Assembly (NCBI GenBank): GCA_000442125.1
Contig: KE546972.1
Location: 890,022-954,021, forward strand
DNA length: 64,000 bases
Reading direction: 5' to 3'
Source of the DNA: Opeltia flavorubescens
Taxonomy: Eukaryota; Ascomycota; Lecanoromycetes; Teloschistales; Teloschistaceae
Below the pieces are notes generated by a model, which saw nothing but the letters and a program-made list of their open reading frames with translations, was not told where the DNA came from and made no database searches. How positions within the stretch are numbered: position 1 is the first letter of the stretch; each line of letters starts with the position of its first letter. The translations under genes were made by a program, and so were the position numbers. Positions 46,527-59,352 of this stretch are shown piece by piece.

Positions 46527-47812
46527 GCAACAAAATATAATGTAGAGTGTGGTACTCTTCGAAGCCTTTCGCATTCACAGAAGGCTGCATTTTTCGTTCG
46601 TATTTGGCCTCCAGGGCAAGCATTCGTGATGACTCAGGAGTACAACGACGCCAGTGACGAGTAGCTTCTCGCTTTGTTGCTACCATCGAAGTATCGAGAG
46701 CATGCCAACCAAGAAATCAGGCTGAACCAACGCAGATAAACTCCGTTGTGGTCTTTTTTGCGTGTGCAAATCGTCAGATAGAAAGGATATACCTATGATG
46801 TGTCACGAATGCTATTCCCAGCAGTTGTCGTAGGAAGCAGGAGCACATTTAGGCAGTGCTCTATCCCAGTTGATCTTTATGTGGGTGCTGGAACGTGGTG
46901 TAACAGGTAGCAATGTGTCACTGCCTGACCGTGGATCATGGGCAGTGGCTTGAGAGTTGCGATGATGTAGGATGTGATGTTTCCAATGGAGTGTGCCACG
47001 CCAGAGCTGAAAGAAGCAGGTGCTGGCAGCGTACCGCTCTCATTTCGCACACTGCATTCAGCCTCTGCCTGCAAGCGTAGGAGAATAAATTTGCATGGAA
47101 TCTTGCTCAATTCAGTAGGCGCTTGCTGGCAAGTGAGAGAAATAGATTGGGTAGAGAAAGTCGGTGGATTGGGTGGAGTTGCTCTGGCCATTCGTAGCCG
47201 TTTTTTTTGGCGGCAGTGCCATCGTCCCTGACATCTGATTGCCGACCTCGACCTCGCTCTTCCCTTCCATCTTCTCCAACCCACCAAGTCCACCAACACT
47301 GAATTCTCTATATCCACACTGACTCGACGACAATTCAGTCACCAGCGGCGCCTTTGCGGTGCAAGCTGTGCCCAAGAAAGCTGCGTGCACGTCCATTAAA
47401 AGCCCGAGCCACCAAGCGCTGTAGTATCTGTCAGTCGGGTAGATTCTTCTCTTCCGCGCCCTTGAGTGCGATTGAAAGCAACGGAACGTCGGACGGTCGA
47501 ATCATTGCAAGGGATTACCCCTGGGCCGCTACCTATTCCTTAGGTGGTGAAGGAAATCGCCCTGTGAGCTCTTGTATCAGGCCACCACCGCCCTTTGCGA
47601 AGCAGTAGTCCTCGGAGCCTTCAGCCTTCGTTCTTCACTCGCCTGAGCATCATCTGCCACAGAACACTGGTCAAAACTGGTTCAAACACATCCTCGGCCT
47701 TCCCTGTCTCATCTCTCCAGTGTTTTTCCCTCTTAGCCAAGAGAATTCATAAAAGTCATCCACTTTCATTCAGGACAATCAGACGCACCACAATCACCAA
47801 GAACCGATCATC
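46527..47812. other. Upstream region of cdc42
   Basis: About 1.3 kb between the transporter 3' end and cdc42. Frames here show no domain. The C/T-rich part near 47600-47800 looks like the cdc42 promoter and leader. Confidence 0.4.
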
Positions 47813-48714
<902 letters not shown>

Positions 48715-49890
48715 TGGCTTCGATCAGAATCGGGGCTGTATGTCGGTAATTCTGCTTGGGAGGTAGGTGGCTTGCACTTGCGCTTGTCTTTCAATCGAGG
48801 AGCATGGCGCTTTGGAAGCCTAGGATATCACGGTCATATGTTTACCAGCTCCTATCCGGAGTCATCAACAGTATTAGGACAATGAAGACAGCATCTGATA
48901 CCGTGGATGACATTCTGCCATGAAGGTTCTATTCTTGCATTGTCATCTTGATTCCGCCGCGATCTTCTTCTGCTTTCCTGTTTTATTCCTATGACAAGGT
49001 ATAAAGGCGGCAGGCAGCAGTCTACCGAGTCATATAGGAAGATTCATATGATTGACAATGATGATTTGCATGTTGGTATGAGTCTTTGCATTCATCTATC
49101 ATCACTTGTCGATTCAATGACTATTGGTCTAAAGCAGAGGCGTTACTATCCAATTTGACTGGATTGTCGCTGATGGTGAACGATTCAATCTTGTACTACA
49201 GTCATGCCAAAGAACTCAAACTGTCGCAAGAGGTTGAAAAAACCAGTGGAGCGTGGCAGACAGCTTCGTAGACAGCGATCAAGATCATATAACAAACGCT
49301 GGCTAAAATGACAGTAACGCGCATTACTCCCGACTGGAAACTCTTTACCAAAACCAGGCCTTAACCACTGCAATTGCAATTTCTTATAGAAGGCATTTCG
49401 TCACAGTATACAGGGTATTTAGGTATCTTCTCTTTCATTGACCGATTTTTACTTATAAACATATAGTTTGGAATTTGCTTAAGAATGCTTGTTGTTTGCC
49501 TATGGCATTGCCTCCCTATCCGGGCTTGAGTCCTGTGTCGACTGTATTTATATAAGCAATTGGATCTCTTTCATGGAATGTATAAGTAGGTCAGGGCGAT
49601 TGCTGTGCGTTCGATATACTGATTGCAGATCTTACACTGGTGCATGGCATTGCAATCTGAAAGGTGTTGCCATGTCCAGACAAAAGGAAGAGTTACATTG
49701 GCTGGTAGAGCCTACTTTATCATCTGGAATTATGAAATGGGAATCGATATCACGATTGAAGTATTGATTACCGTATATACAATAGTGCTTTCAAACACCT
49801 CTATTTACATGTTTGGCATGGGGGATTGGGAGCTCTATTTAGTGGACATCCGTAAGCTCTGCCCTCAACACGTCATGGCTAAAGTTGAGT
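48715..49890. other. Convergent 3' spacer
   Basis: About 1.2 kb between the 3' ends of cdc42 and the ureohydrolase gene. Frames are A/T-rich and unmatched. No RNA gene was recognised. Confidence 0.45.
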
Positions 49891-51411
49891 TCATAGTTCA
49901 GTTTTTGCAGAGCCAGAACTCGTACCCTGGTTACTTTCCATCATACTCATCGCTCTGCCAACCCAGCTTGTCACGATTTCAAAGCCCAACTGAGCCGCAG
50001 TAAGAGCAGTCTGCTCGCCAGTCCCATCGTAAGCGGGAGCAACCTCTACGATATCGGCTCCAACGACATTAAGGTCCTCCAAACCTCTAATGATTCTGAT
50101 GAGTTCTCGACTGGTCCAACCTCCTGGCTCTGGTGTTCCTGTTCCAGGACACTGCACAAGGTCAGTTTTCGTTGTCTGTGCATGAAGGTTTGCAATATTT
50201 GCTTACAAGACCAGGGTCAATTACGTCAATATCGATACTGAGATAAGTTGGCGTGTCCAAACCGATCCTCTTGATAATCGCATCAATGATACCTTTTGTA
50301 CCCAGATCGTCAATATCATCCGAGGAGATGCGAAGGAAACCCTGTCTATCGTCGTCGATATAGTCATCCCAACCATTACCGGAGAGACGAGTTCTCAACC
50401 CTGCATGCGCCGAAGAGCCATTGAGTATCAGTCCTTCATTCGAAGCAATCCAGAACATGCTGCCGTGATTGAAGTTGCTTTGCTCTGATTCCCATTCAGA
50501 AGGATATTTGGCAGGATTCCAGGTATCGAGGTGGGCATCAAAGTGAAGGACGGCTACTGGTCCCCCATGGATTTTGTTAAGGGCTCTCAATGCAGGCAGG
50601 GCAATGGAGTGATCCCCACCCAATGTCAGTAGTTTCGGCTTTGGGTCATTACCCCTCAAGAGAGCGGGGGTTCGAGTGCCAAGTTCAAGGAAGGCTTCTG
50701 ACATTTGGCGGAGAGCGAGGGCATTATCGAATGGAGCGACAGGGATGTCACCGCAGTCGAGGATGGTGAGGGGGGAGAGGTAGGGATTCAGCCCACGACG
50801 GTGATTAAATGAGCGACTGGGGATCTGGCGAGCCGAAGCTTGTCGAATTGCTCGAGGGCCAAAACGGGCGCCTGGGCTCCCAGAGTCAATATTTAACAGT
50901 AGCTGCGTAACGGACAATCCGATTTCTCACAACGCTTTAGAATATACCAATCTTTACTAGGAAGCACACAGAAATATGGGGCCATCTATTTCCCGAGGCC
51001 ATAATCGCAGGACTACTAGGAAATGTCCTATGTACAGAGATGGAATATTACTGACCGGGCCGATACGTCACAGCCGTATCAAACGGCGCTCCGATAACCC
51101 CAATATCAAAAGGAATGGCCCGATTACTCAGGCACTTGACATGCTTCAAATGGGCGAAGGTTGAGATGCCGGAGAAAGCCCACTGGAATTTACAAGACGT
51201 CAAAATTCCCCAAATTAAAGATATTGTTATTAAGCATTAGTTATACAAAATGTGAGCCTACCTCAGCATCCCACTTTCGATGCAATTCATCTTCTACATC
51301 TGTACTTGGTGGCAGAGGGTCTTGCTCCGGATTGTCATAGAAGGAGCTGGCATAACACTGCAACAAGAATAAAGTAGAACAGGAGAATATTGAAAGCACA
51401 TACGAACGCAT
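49891..51411 (-). CDS. Agmatinase-like ureohydrolase with signal peptide
   Basis: Exons are 51262-51411, 51056-51182, 50207-50871 and 49891-50151, giving 400 residues. The arginase/agmatinase fold is clear. Mn ligands are His in GGDHSIALP, the DAHLD set in [11 protein letters not shown], and [10 protein letters not shown] near the end of exon 3. [25 protein letters not shown] and [16 protein letters not shown] are typical agmatinase/guanidinobutyrase positions. The first exon encodes a hydrophobic N-terminus ([22 protein letters not shown]) that looks like a secretion signal, unlike cytosolic arginase; such secreted forms are common in filamentous fungi. The likely reaction is hydrolysis of agmatine or another guanidino compound to urea and an amine; the true substrate is unknown. 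It is divergent from pds5. Confidence 0.88.
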
Positions 51412-51801
51412 TGCAAATATACGGAAAAAATCGACTCTGGCGAAAGATGCAGAAAGCGAGTGAGAAGGGAGTCTTTTGTGCTACTCGTAGCAGTACCCCA
51501 CGTACCCCTCTGAACCCTTGAGATTTCGCCAAGAGCGATAAGTGCTTATCGATAGATATTGCCTTTTAAGATTAGCTTGCCAATTTCTGGTGACGGATCC
51601 CTGTCAGATTTCATGGACTGCACTAGCTTCTACTTACTCTATGGAAAACGCGTCCCACAGGCTAAGTCTCTTACGCGCCTTGAGCAATACCAATCCCAGA
51701 GCCCAAGTGTCCATATACAAACACTCCGGTGTCCCCTCAATTCAAAAATGGGAGATTATCACTTTTGAGATTCTATCCTGAGGCAACCTTGATCCTCCAC
51801 C
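51412..51801. promoter_or_regulatory. Divergent promoter region (ureohydrolase / pds5)
   Basis: A 390-bp interval between two divergent start codons. It contains the MCB hexamer at 51648. Confidence 0.5.
51648..51653. promoter_or_regulatory. MCB element (ACGCGT) upstream of pds5
   Basis: Perfect ACGCGT, 149 bp upstream of the pds5 ATG. Cohesion genes are often in the MBF regulon. A single copy is weaker evidence than the pair at thymidylate synthase. Confidence 0.5.
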
Positions 51802-54800
51802 ATGCCTTCAAAGAACGCGGGTGCTGTCACTGAGGTGGAAGAACCACAGGCCGTGGCAGGCTTGCAGTTCGACGAACCTCTGTCATGGCGCGCTGGGAAG
51901 CCCATACCTGTCGCCGACCTCCTGCGAAGACTCGGTGCACTCTCGAAAGAGATGCAAGGATTGGAACAAGAAGAAAGCGGGCGGGATTCATTCACCAAAG
52001 TCGCAAGGGAGCTTGTCAATCCAAATCTCCTCGCTCACAAAGATAAAGGCGTCAAGGCCTTAACAGCGAGCTGTCTGGTGGATATCCTGAGACTGTGCGC
52101 CCCGGATGCGCCCTACACCGGTCAGCAATTAAGGGTTCGTAGGTGTATGAGACTGCACGATGAGAGGCGACATTGCTCATGCAGATTTTAGGACATTTTC
52201 AACATGATCATTGGCCAAATCCTGCCCGCACTAGCTGACCCATCGAATGCGTACAACAACCAACATCTCTATGTCCTCAACTCTTTGGCGCAAGTGAAGA
52301 GCATCGTGCTGCTCGCAGACATCCCATCGGCGGACCCGATGATCAAGAGCGTCTTCTCGATCTGCTTCGATGTCATTTCCGGATCCTCCAAGGCATCTCC
52401 TGGGGAAGACATGCAAAAGAACGTGGAAATCAACATGACCCAGCTTTTGGTCTGTCTAGTGGATGAATCGCAAACTCTGCCTCCGGAAGTGGTGGATATC
52501 ATTGTCGCACAATTCTTACGGACCGATCCAAAAGCGTTGAGTGGAGCAGGTAGCAGGAACAAGAAACACGAGGTCGTCGATGAGAAGCAATCTACCTTAA
52601 TCCTCCGGCAACTCCCGCCAGCCTACAATATGGCCAAGTATATCTGCAATGCCTGCCCAGAACGCATGGCTAGATATTTCAGTCAGTACTTCAATGATGT
52701 TGTTGTCGATGCATCGACTTCTTCAGCCCAGAAGCAACCAAGCAAACCCAAGAAAAGGCATAGTGGTGGTCCGGATGATTCTGACGATGAGCATGGTGGT
52801 GGTCCATCCGAGGACGATTTGAAGGAACTACGCAAGGTTCATGGCTTGCTCCGCGAACTGTGGAGAGCATGTCCAGGTGTGCTTCAAAACGTGATACCTC
52901 AGCTGGAAGCCGAACTCTCGGCAGATAATATCCAATTACGCTTGCTAGCTACAGAGACGCTCGGAGATATTATTTCAGGGATAGGAGCGGCGGGTCTGCC
53001 CACACCTCCTGTCCTGGACCCAGCCGCATACCCGTCCAACGCGCTTTCAAATCCTCTGGAGAATACCGTTTCATTGAATCTGCTGACGAAACCGTCATCT
53101 CCTCAACCTTTTCCAAGTGTACACCCACAGGCTTATTCGAATTATCTAGGGAGGAGTCATGATAAATCGACCCTGATAAGAGCCGCGTGGACGGCGGGTG
53201 TTGGACGTATCCTGGCTACTTCAGCTGGAGGTGCCGGTCTCAATCACCAAGACGAAGACCGCTTGATTTCCGATCTTAGCCGCATGATGGGGGATTCCGA
53301 TGAGAAGGTCCGAATCGCGGCTGTGAAGGTGGTTGCCAGTTTCAGCTTTCGTGACATTATCTCTAAGCTTGGCCGCCCAGGAGGAATTATGGACACCGGC
53401 AGCGTCCTGGCCACGCTCGCGGATCGTGTTCGCGATCGAAAGCATTCTGTTCGAGAGGAGGCAATGACTGTCCTGGCTCGGATCTGGGGTGTAGCTGCCG
53501 AGGAAATTTCTGCTGGCAATGAGCAGATCAGCGCTTTGCTTAGCGGAATTCCATCAAAAATTCTCGACACGTACTATACAAATGACATTGAAATTATGGT
53601 TCTGCTCGATCGGGTCTTCTTCGAGCAACTACTACCTTTGAGCTACCCTCCTGTCAAGGCCAAAAGCAACAAACTGACCAATGGAAATTCTCAAGGGGCA
53701 AAGGGCAGTCAAGGGGCTGCAGACAAGACCGAAGAAAACGTCGATCCCGACAAGATAAGAACGGAGCGAATCCTCCTCCTGATTAGAGACTTGGACGAAC
53801 GAGCAAGGAAAGTATTCTATGCCATCCAGTCGCGGCAATTGATGCTTGCCAAAGTAATGAGCACCTACCTCGCACGTTGCGAGGACTATAATGTAAACAA
53901 AACCCCCGCTTGGAAAGTGCGAACAATGCTAACAACCCAAAGGGAGGCGTCATGGATGACAATGAATCTCAGATCAAGGAACACTTGACAAGGCTCATCA
54001 AGACATTCGCCAATCTATTCCCTAATTCCCAACAAGCTACGCTGGATCTTTGGAAATTTGCGAAAATGCACGACCGTCGAAGCTACCAACTGATCCGGTT
54101 TTGCATGGCGCCTGAGAGTGATTATCGAACGGTCTTCAAAGCCATTGTACGTTGCCCCAATGAAACAAGACATTTTGCTCAATACTTATCAATTATGGCC
54201 TATAGAAAGAATTCACCAGGCGGATCGTTGATGCATCCTCGTCTGCTAGTGCGTCGAACAGTTTAATCGAGATTCTGACAATCTGTATCTACCGAGTCAG
54301 TTTGATTATATATAACAAGAGTCATGTACCAGCGATCATGGAGTATTCAAGGACTGACGAGAAAAGTCTGGCTGCTACGGCCCACGAGATCCTACGCGAG
54401 ATATCCTCCAAGACACCTGAAGTGTTGAAGGCCCATGTCCAAGAGATTTGTAGGGCTCTTCAGGACGAAGCACCCAGTGCGAGAAAGCCAAACGATGCAG
54501 GTGCGGTTGACAATCTTAAGGCATGCGCCTCATTTGCGTCCAAGTATCCCAAAGAAATCCCTCGGGATCGAAAGTTCTTGCAAGCAATGTCAAGCTTTGC
54601 ACTTCATGGGTCACCACCAGAAGCTGCAAAGTATGCGGTCTCTGTAATATTGGCTGCCACGGAACGGAAGGAGACTCAAGTCAAGGAGCTCGCGCAAAAA
54701 TGCATTCATGGATTCGAATATGGCGAGGAAGGTTTCCTTTCACGCCTGGCAACGCTGTCCCAGCTTATGCTCCTAGCCCCAGGTGAGATCGATGAGCAAA

Positions 54801-56422
54801 GCAGCGATCAAATCTTAGACATAGCGATCAAGCAAATCTTGCTCCAGGTGCGAGAACCGTCGAAGAAGCCAGCGGATGCCTACGAATGGTCGTCAACGAT
54901 TGATATTGAGGTGCAGGCGAAATGCTGGGCTTTAAAACTACTGGTCAATCGTATACGCTCTCATCCTGTTGCCGAAACTCTTCCAGACGTCGCTTCGCCC
55001 GTCTATCAGCTTCTCTCGACTCTGATCGAAAACCAAGGCGAAGTCTCGAAAGCCAAAGACACACCTCCCGCTCACAAGTCCCGATTACGACTTCTTGCCG
55101 CACGTCAATACCTCAAGCTATGCACACAGAAGTCCCATGACGCTCTTCTCACGCCCTACGCCTTCAATGCCCTCCCAGTAGTTATGCAAGACAGCGAAAA
55201 GCCTGTCCGCGATGGCTTTCTGCAACGCCTTAAAAAGTACCTGAACCATCAAAAACTACCGCAGCGTTTCTATACAATCCCATTCCTAGCTGCCTTCGAG
55301 CCCAGCGAGGCGCTCAAACTCGATGTTTCCACATGGATCAAGAGTCGAGCCGCTGCATTTGCAAGCGCAAAATCCACCGGCGCATCCACCAGGGCCAATA
55401 CAATTATGGAATCTGTCTTCGCCCGTCTTCTCTCGGTCCTTGCCCATCATCCGGACTACGCAAGTACACCCGACGATCTCATCGACTTTTCTCGATACAT
55501 CATCTTCTATCTTCAAAACGTGGCGACGGCAGACAATCTCTCACTGATCTATCATATCGCTCAGCGAGTCAAGCAATGTCGCGATTCCGTCCTCTCCACG
55601 CCTGCCCCCGATGCTCCTCTCACAGAGACAGACGAACGCCTCTATCATCTGAGTGACCTCGCGCAAGTCACTATTCGCAAATTCGAAGACATGCACAATT
55701 GGACCATCCAGACATTACCTGGCAAAATCCGTCTTCCGACTTCCCTCTTCTCGGAAATCAAATCGCATGCTGAGGCTCAGCGGATCGCGGAGCATCACTA
55801 TATCCCAGAAGGGGTGGAAGCAGGAGTCGAGAATGTATTGAAAATTGCAACGAAGACAGCCAAATTGGCGCAGCATGGCAAAAAGAGGAAGAGCGAGGGC
55901 GGGGATATGGATGGCAGAGAGTCCAAGAAGTCGAAAGGTTTGCCGGTACGAAAAGCTGCGAAACCGAAGCAGAAGAAGACGACATTGAAGACGGCCAAGA
56001 CACCGAAAACGAAAAAGGTAAAAGAACCGGAAGACCAAGGGTCTGGGGAGAGAAGAAGGAGCGGGAGAGTCAGAGATGTGGAGAAGATCTATGCAGAGAG
56101 GGACAGCGAGGAGGATGACGAGGAGATGGAGTTCTTGAACTCGAGAGGCTTGGCTGTGGATGAGGAGGAGGAGGAAGATGAGAAGGATGATGTTGACGCT
56201 GAGGAGAACGGGGTTGGCGTAGATGTGAGTAAAGAGGAAAACGGCCACGACGTCTTTGAGTTAGAGGAAGAAGAGGAGGCAGAGGAAGTGGAGGAGAAAA
56301 TTCTTACGCCTAAGACAACCCCAAGAAGCAAGAAGAAGACTACAATGTCCCCAAAGGCAAAGCCCAAAGCATCACCGCGAACGAAGCCGAGGGGAACGAG
56401 ATCGAAAGCTGTGGCCGTGTGA
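51802..56422 (+). CDS. pds5: Cohesin-associated factor Pds5 (BimD/Spo76)
   Basis: Exons are 51802-52134, 52192-53892, 53943-54146 and 54206-56422, giving 1484 residues. Pds5 binds the Scc1 kleisin and regulates cohesin loading, release and acetylation in the nucleus. The protein is a long all-helical HEAT-repeat array (about 1-1230). Family landmarks include LLRRLGALSKEMQGL, ALTASCLVDILRLCAPDAPY, DIFNMIIGQI, CEDYNGGVMDD at the second junction, and FCMAPESDYRTVFKAIKEF at the third. The C-terminal 250 residues alternate basic (KKRKSEGG, KPKQKKTTLK) and very acidic segments and end in SPKAKPK-like, AT-hook-style repeats. An insert of acidic and Gly residues (about 290-320) interrupts the early HEAT region. 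Intron acceptors are standard. The donor of intron 1 is GTTCGT, which is weak but gives the family-consistent join QQLR|DIFN. Confidence 0.93.
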
Positions 56423-56999
56423 TATGTTTATATGGTGGAATTTCCCAGGCTTATTCACTGTCGTCATAGGCTTACACATGGTTTACTGGCGTTGCTATGA
56501 TTGATGATTGATTAATATTAAGCTCATTGTATATCCATCCGGTGCGGGCGGAGGGGGGAGGGATTCCTGCATGTGGATATGAAAGGCAAGGGGAGTTACT
56601 GCGGGAGCGTGGGTTGAGGTTGCTTTCTGCATGTTGCATGTTACTCTGGTCTGTCTTTGCTGCGCAAGAAGAGTACGAAAAGAAAGAAAGAAGGAAGGAA
56701 GGAACGATGTATGTATCAGCTGGATCGCTACCGTCGAACTGTCAAACGTGATTGCAACTTTGTCTTTCATGGATTCCTTCGCCATCTATGAACCCTGAAT
56801 CTAGTTCTTGATTTTGGATCCGGAGAGGGACTATGGATCCATGGTAGACATGGATCATTTATCTGAACTAACCTAGAAGTAAGAACATGGTCAAATAGAG
56901 GATTAACGTAGAAGAGAATCGGTAGCAGTGGAGCGTGTGGAGAAGACCAATTTTAGGGGACGGGTACTGTTGCTGCATAGGATATTTCAGGTACCACCC
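56423..56999. other. Spacer between pds5 and the GTPase relic
   Basis: UTR-like sequence with a purine run (GAAAGAAAGAAGGAAGGAAGG, near 56680-56705). No gene is seen. Confidence 0.45.
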
Positions 57000-57784
57000 A
57001 ACATCTCCTTTTGAATACGTAACTTCTTACTATCATATTCCCGCCAAATCGTGGAGTAAATGAATGCATAGGCGCTCTATCATACGGTGCAGTTCTCTCG
57101 ATACGTGATCCCCTTCTGAACCATTTATCTCCCCAGAACCAGAACTTTGAGGTGTTATCCACAAAGCATCGTTTCGGCGTGCAAGGGCTATAGCTGTCTG
57201 AGGTTGTCCACCTAATCGCACGCCATGCGATATCCCAAGTATGATTATTTTTACCGAATAACAAGTCTGAGATTGCCGAGGCTCGGATTTCCCTTCTTTA
57301 CGGTTGGCAATGATTTTTTCATGCAGGTACAAAAGCCGCATTGAGTCGCTTGGCCGTTGTTGTGTAACAGTTGTCTCAACTCGTCTACAAGGGATTCGTC
57401 AGTTCTCTTATCACTGTCAATTCCCGGTATATCGATAATATATAAAGCCTCCTTCCATTCATGGCGAATTGGATATGATTGTGTCACTGACTGTGGTTAG
57501 CGGAACATATGCCCAAAACTCGTGACGGTCTCCTAACTTAAGCGAAGATCGTGAACCGATCGCGATGCTCTCATTCCTTAGTCGAGTCTTCTGATGAAGC
57601 TGCTCTTCCCGCTTCCGGTAATTCCCACTATTGCAACCAAAATGGCATCGCTAATAGGAGAAAGGACTGTTGATACAAGACTGGCGGGCAAGCAGGAGAG
57701 TCAATCATCGTCTTTCTTGGAAGTTTCCCAAACATCCGTCCTACCCATCAACGACGATCGTGCAGGAGGAAGGAGTTCTGGCAT
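57000..57784 (-). pseudogene. Decayed P-loop GTPase gene (fungal AIG1-like G-domain family)
   Basis: On the minus strand, pieces of one G-domain protein appear in order but in different frames. First comes a P-loop (VAIVGITGSGKSSFI) at about 57585-57630, then a Walker B/G3 piece (ALYIIDIPGIDSDKRTDE) near 57415-57450, then YLHEKIIANRKEG near 57290-57330, then a GKNNHTW piece and a late FWGD..RRGSRIER piece near 57080-57120. An in-frame TAA follows the P-loop helix within a few codons, with no GT donor between, so splicing cannot rescue the frame there. At least three frame changes are needed overall. The family is the large, fast-evolving fungal group of small septin/AIG1-like GTPases of unknown role. 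It lies 54 bp downstream of ltrA on the same strand. Confidence 0.6.
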
Positions 57785-57837
57785 AGCGTAGTAATTGTCT
57801 AATCCAGCTCTGGCCGGCGAAACCCCAGCAGTCTCTT

Positions 57838-59352
57838 TCACCGCTCCAAGAAGCCCCCACCATAATCTAACCCAGCGGTAAACTCCCAAACGAGCACGAC
57901 CAGTGTAACCAACATTACGATCAAGATGTAAAGGCTCGCTTCCATCTTCTTCTCGATCGGCAAGCATACAATGACCACAATAGCAAGCCCTCTCGGCAGC
58001 AGCCGTAGGTATCGATTGTTCACCTTCATCACCTGTTGTCCGTCCAAGCTCTTGCTCAGAATCGCAATCAGCGTCTGCATCGCTAAGGTCGTCGCGAGTG
58101 CAGTCGAAACAACCCACTTGGCTGTATACATGTGACTTGCCAACACCTTGTCCTCTTCACTCGGCTCCTCCCTCGTCCCTGCTTCTTCTTCTCCTTTCAT
58201 CTTCACCACAGCAGAGACAGACCCGTGCTGCAGAAGAAACGTCATACCCACGCCAAGAATCAACAAGGTATGAAACAAGACAACGTGGAGCATCTGCCAA
58301 AGCTCCTTGCGCCACCAAGCGCGCTTAACAGGGTGAATGTACCGTCGTGATTGGTCGCCGATATAGTAGAACCCGATCAAAGCATAGTAGACAATGAGCA
58401 CTGAGATGCCATTGCCACTCGTTTGGTTGAGACCACATCCTAACGGACTCCCGCGTATGAGATTGAGCACGCCCTCACCCAATATGATGGTGAAGAACTC
58501 CCTTATCCTTTCGATCCAATGATCGGGATCGATTGCCTTTGCGCGTTCCTCTCGGAGAAAATGGGCTAGGAATGGGGCGCTGGCGGCCCATTCCAGTAGA
58601 AACTCGAGGACATTGACTGCTATAAGCATAAAAATCTGTTTACCCTTTGGGACGAACACCATACCGACCCACAGCGCTGTGAGGGGGAGGGAAAAGATAG
58701 CGCGGACCACCATGCCCCTCCGCAGCCAAGGGATGTAGTACGAGTAAACCGTTTCAATGAACATGAAGGAGACGCGAGCGATGATGTAAACGATGATGGC
58801 AAGGTCTGATTGATTGGGGCCTGAGATTAACAGGTAAGGCGCGTTGTTGCCATAGAGGAGGGCAAGGATGAGGATCCAGACAACGAAAAATCGTTCGACA
58901 AGATCATTGGTGTGGTATCTGCTCATGAAAAGTTGGAGAAACTTCCACAACCTCCATGCCGTTACGAACAGGAGGATGAAGTTGCCTACTGCCCGGCCAA
59001 CAGGTGTATCCGACTCGTCTGAAAAAGCTTCCTCGGAGAAGGAGTCGGCCAAATTGCCAATTATGCCCACCCAGATGAGGTCGATGAATAGCTCGAACCG
59101 GCGTTTAGCTAGCAAGGGATTATCGAAGTCTTCATCTTTCGGATTGTGGGAATCTGCACAAGGCATGCCGGCGAGGGCAGGGCTGTCTTCATGGCGAAGA
59201 GATTGGAGGTGTAGGCTGCTGGCATTACGGGAAGAATGGTATTCTTTGATGATAGGCCTCTTGACCAGCCATTTATGGTGGTGGTGGGAATATTCGGAGT
59301 CTTGAAGAGAAGTCTCGCGGTGGATGAGATGGGCTCTGGAGGAGAAAGGCAT
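57838..59352 (-). CDS. LtrA-like (low temperature requirement A) membrane protein
   Basis: Single exon, 504 residues. The cytosolic N-terminus has about 80 residues with a His run. The LtrA core then begins at KRRFELFIDLIWVGIIGNLAD and has about ten hydrophobic helices. Landmarks are the early acidic/aromatic helix (FELFIDLIWV), ERIREFFTIILGEGVLNLI in the middle, and WWRKELWQMLHVVLFHTLLI. A charged loop (KMKGEEEAGTREEPSEEDK) precedes the last four helices. LtrA proteins are known mainly from bacteria and fungi and their molecular activity is unproven; the name comes from a Listeria cold-growth phenotype. I therefore claim only the family. The ATG at 59352 is the first in frame. Confidence 0.87.
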   Translation of the reverse strand: MPFSSRAHLIHRETSLQDSEYSHHHHKWLVKRPIIKEYHSSRNASSLHLQSLRHEDSPALAGMPCADSHNPKDEDFDNPLLAKRRFELFIDLIWVGIIGNLADSFSEEAFSDESDTPVGRAVGNFILLFVTAWRLWKFLQLFMSRYHTNDLVERFFVVWILILALLYGNNAPYLLISGPNQSDLAIIVYIIARVSFMFIETVYSYYIPWLRRGMVVRAIFSLPLTALWVGMVFVPKGKQIFMLIAVNVLEFLLEWAASAPFLAHFLREERAKAIDPDHWIERIREFFTIILGEGVLNLIRGSPLGCGLNQTSGNGISVLIVYYALIGFYYIGDQSRRYIHPVKRAWWRKELWQMLHVVLFHTLLILGVGMTFLLQHGSVSAVVKMKGEEEAGTREEPSEEDKVLASHMYTAKWVVSTALATTLAMQTLIAILSKSLDGQQVMKVNNRYLRLLPRGLAIVVIVCLPIEKKMEASLYILIVMLVTLVVLVWEFTAGLDYGGGFLER

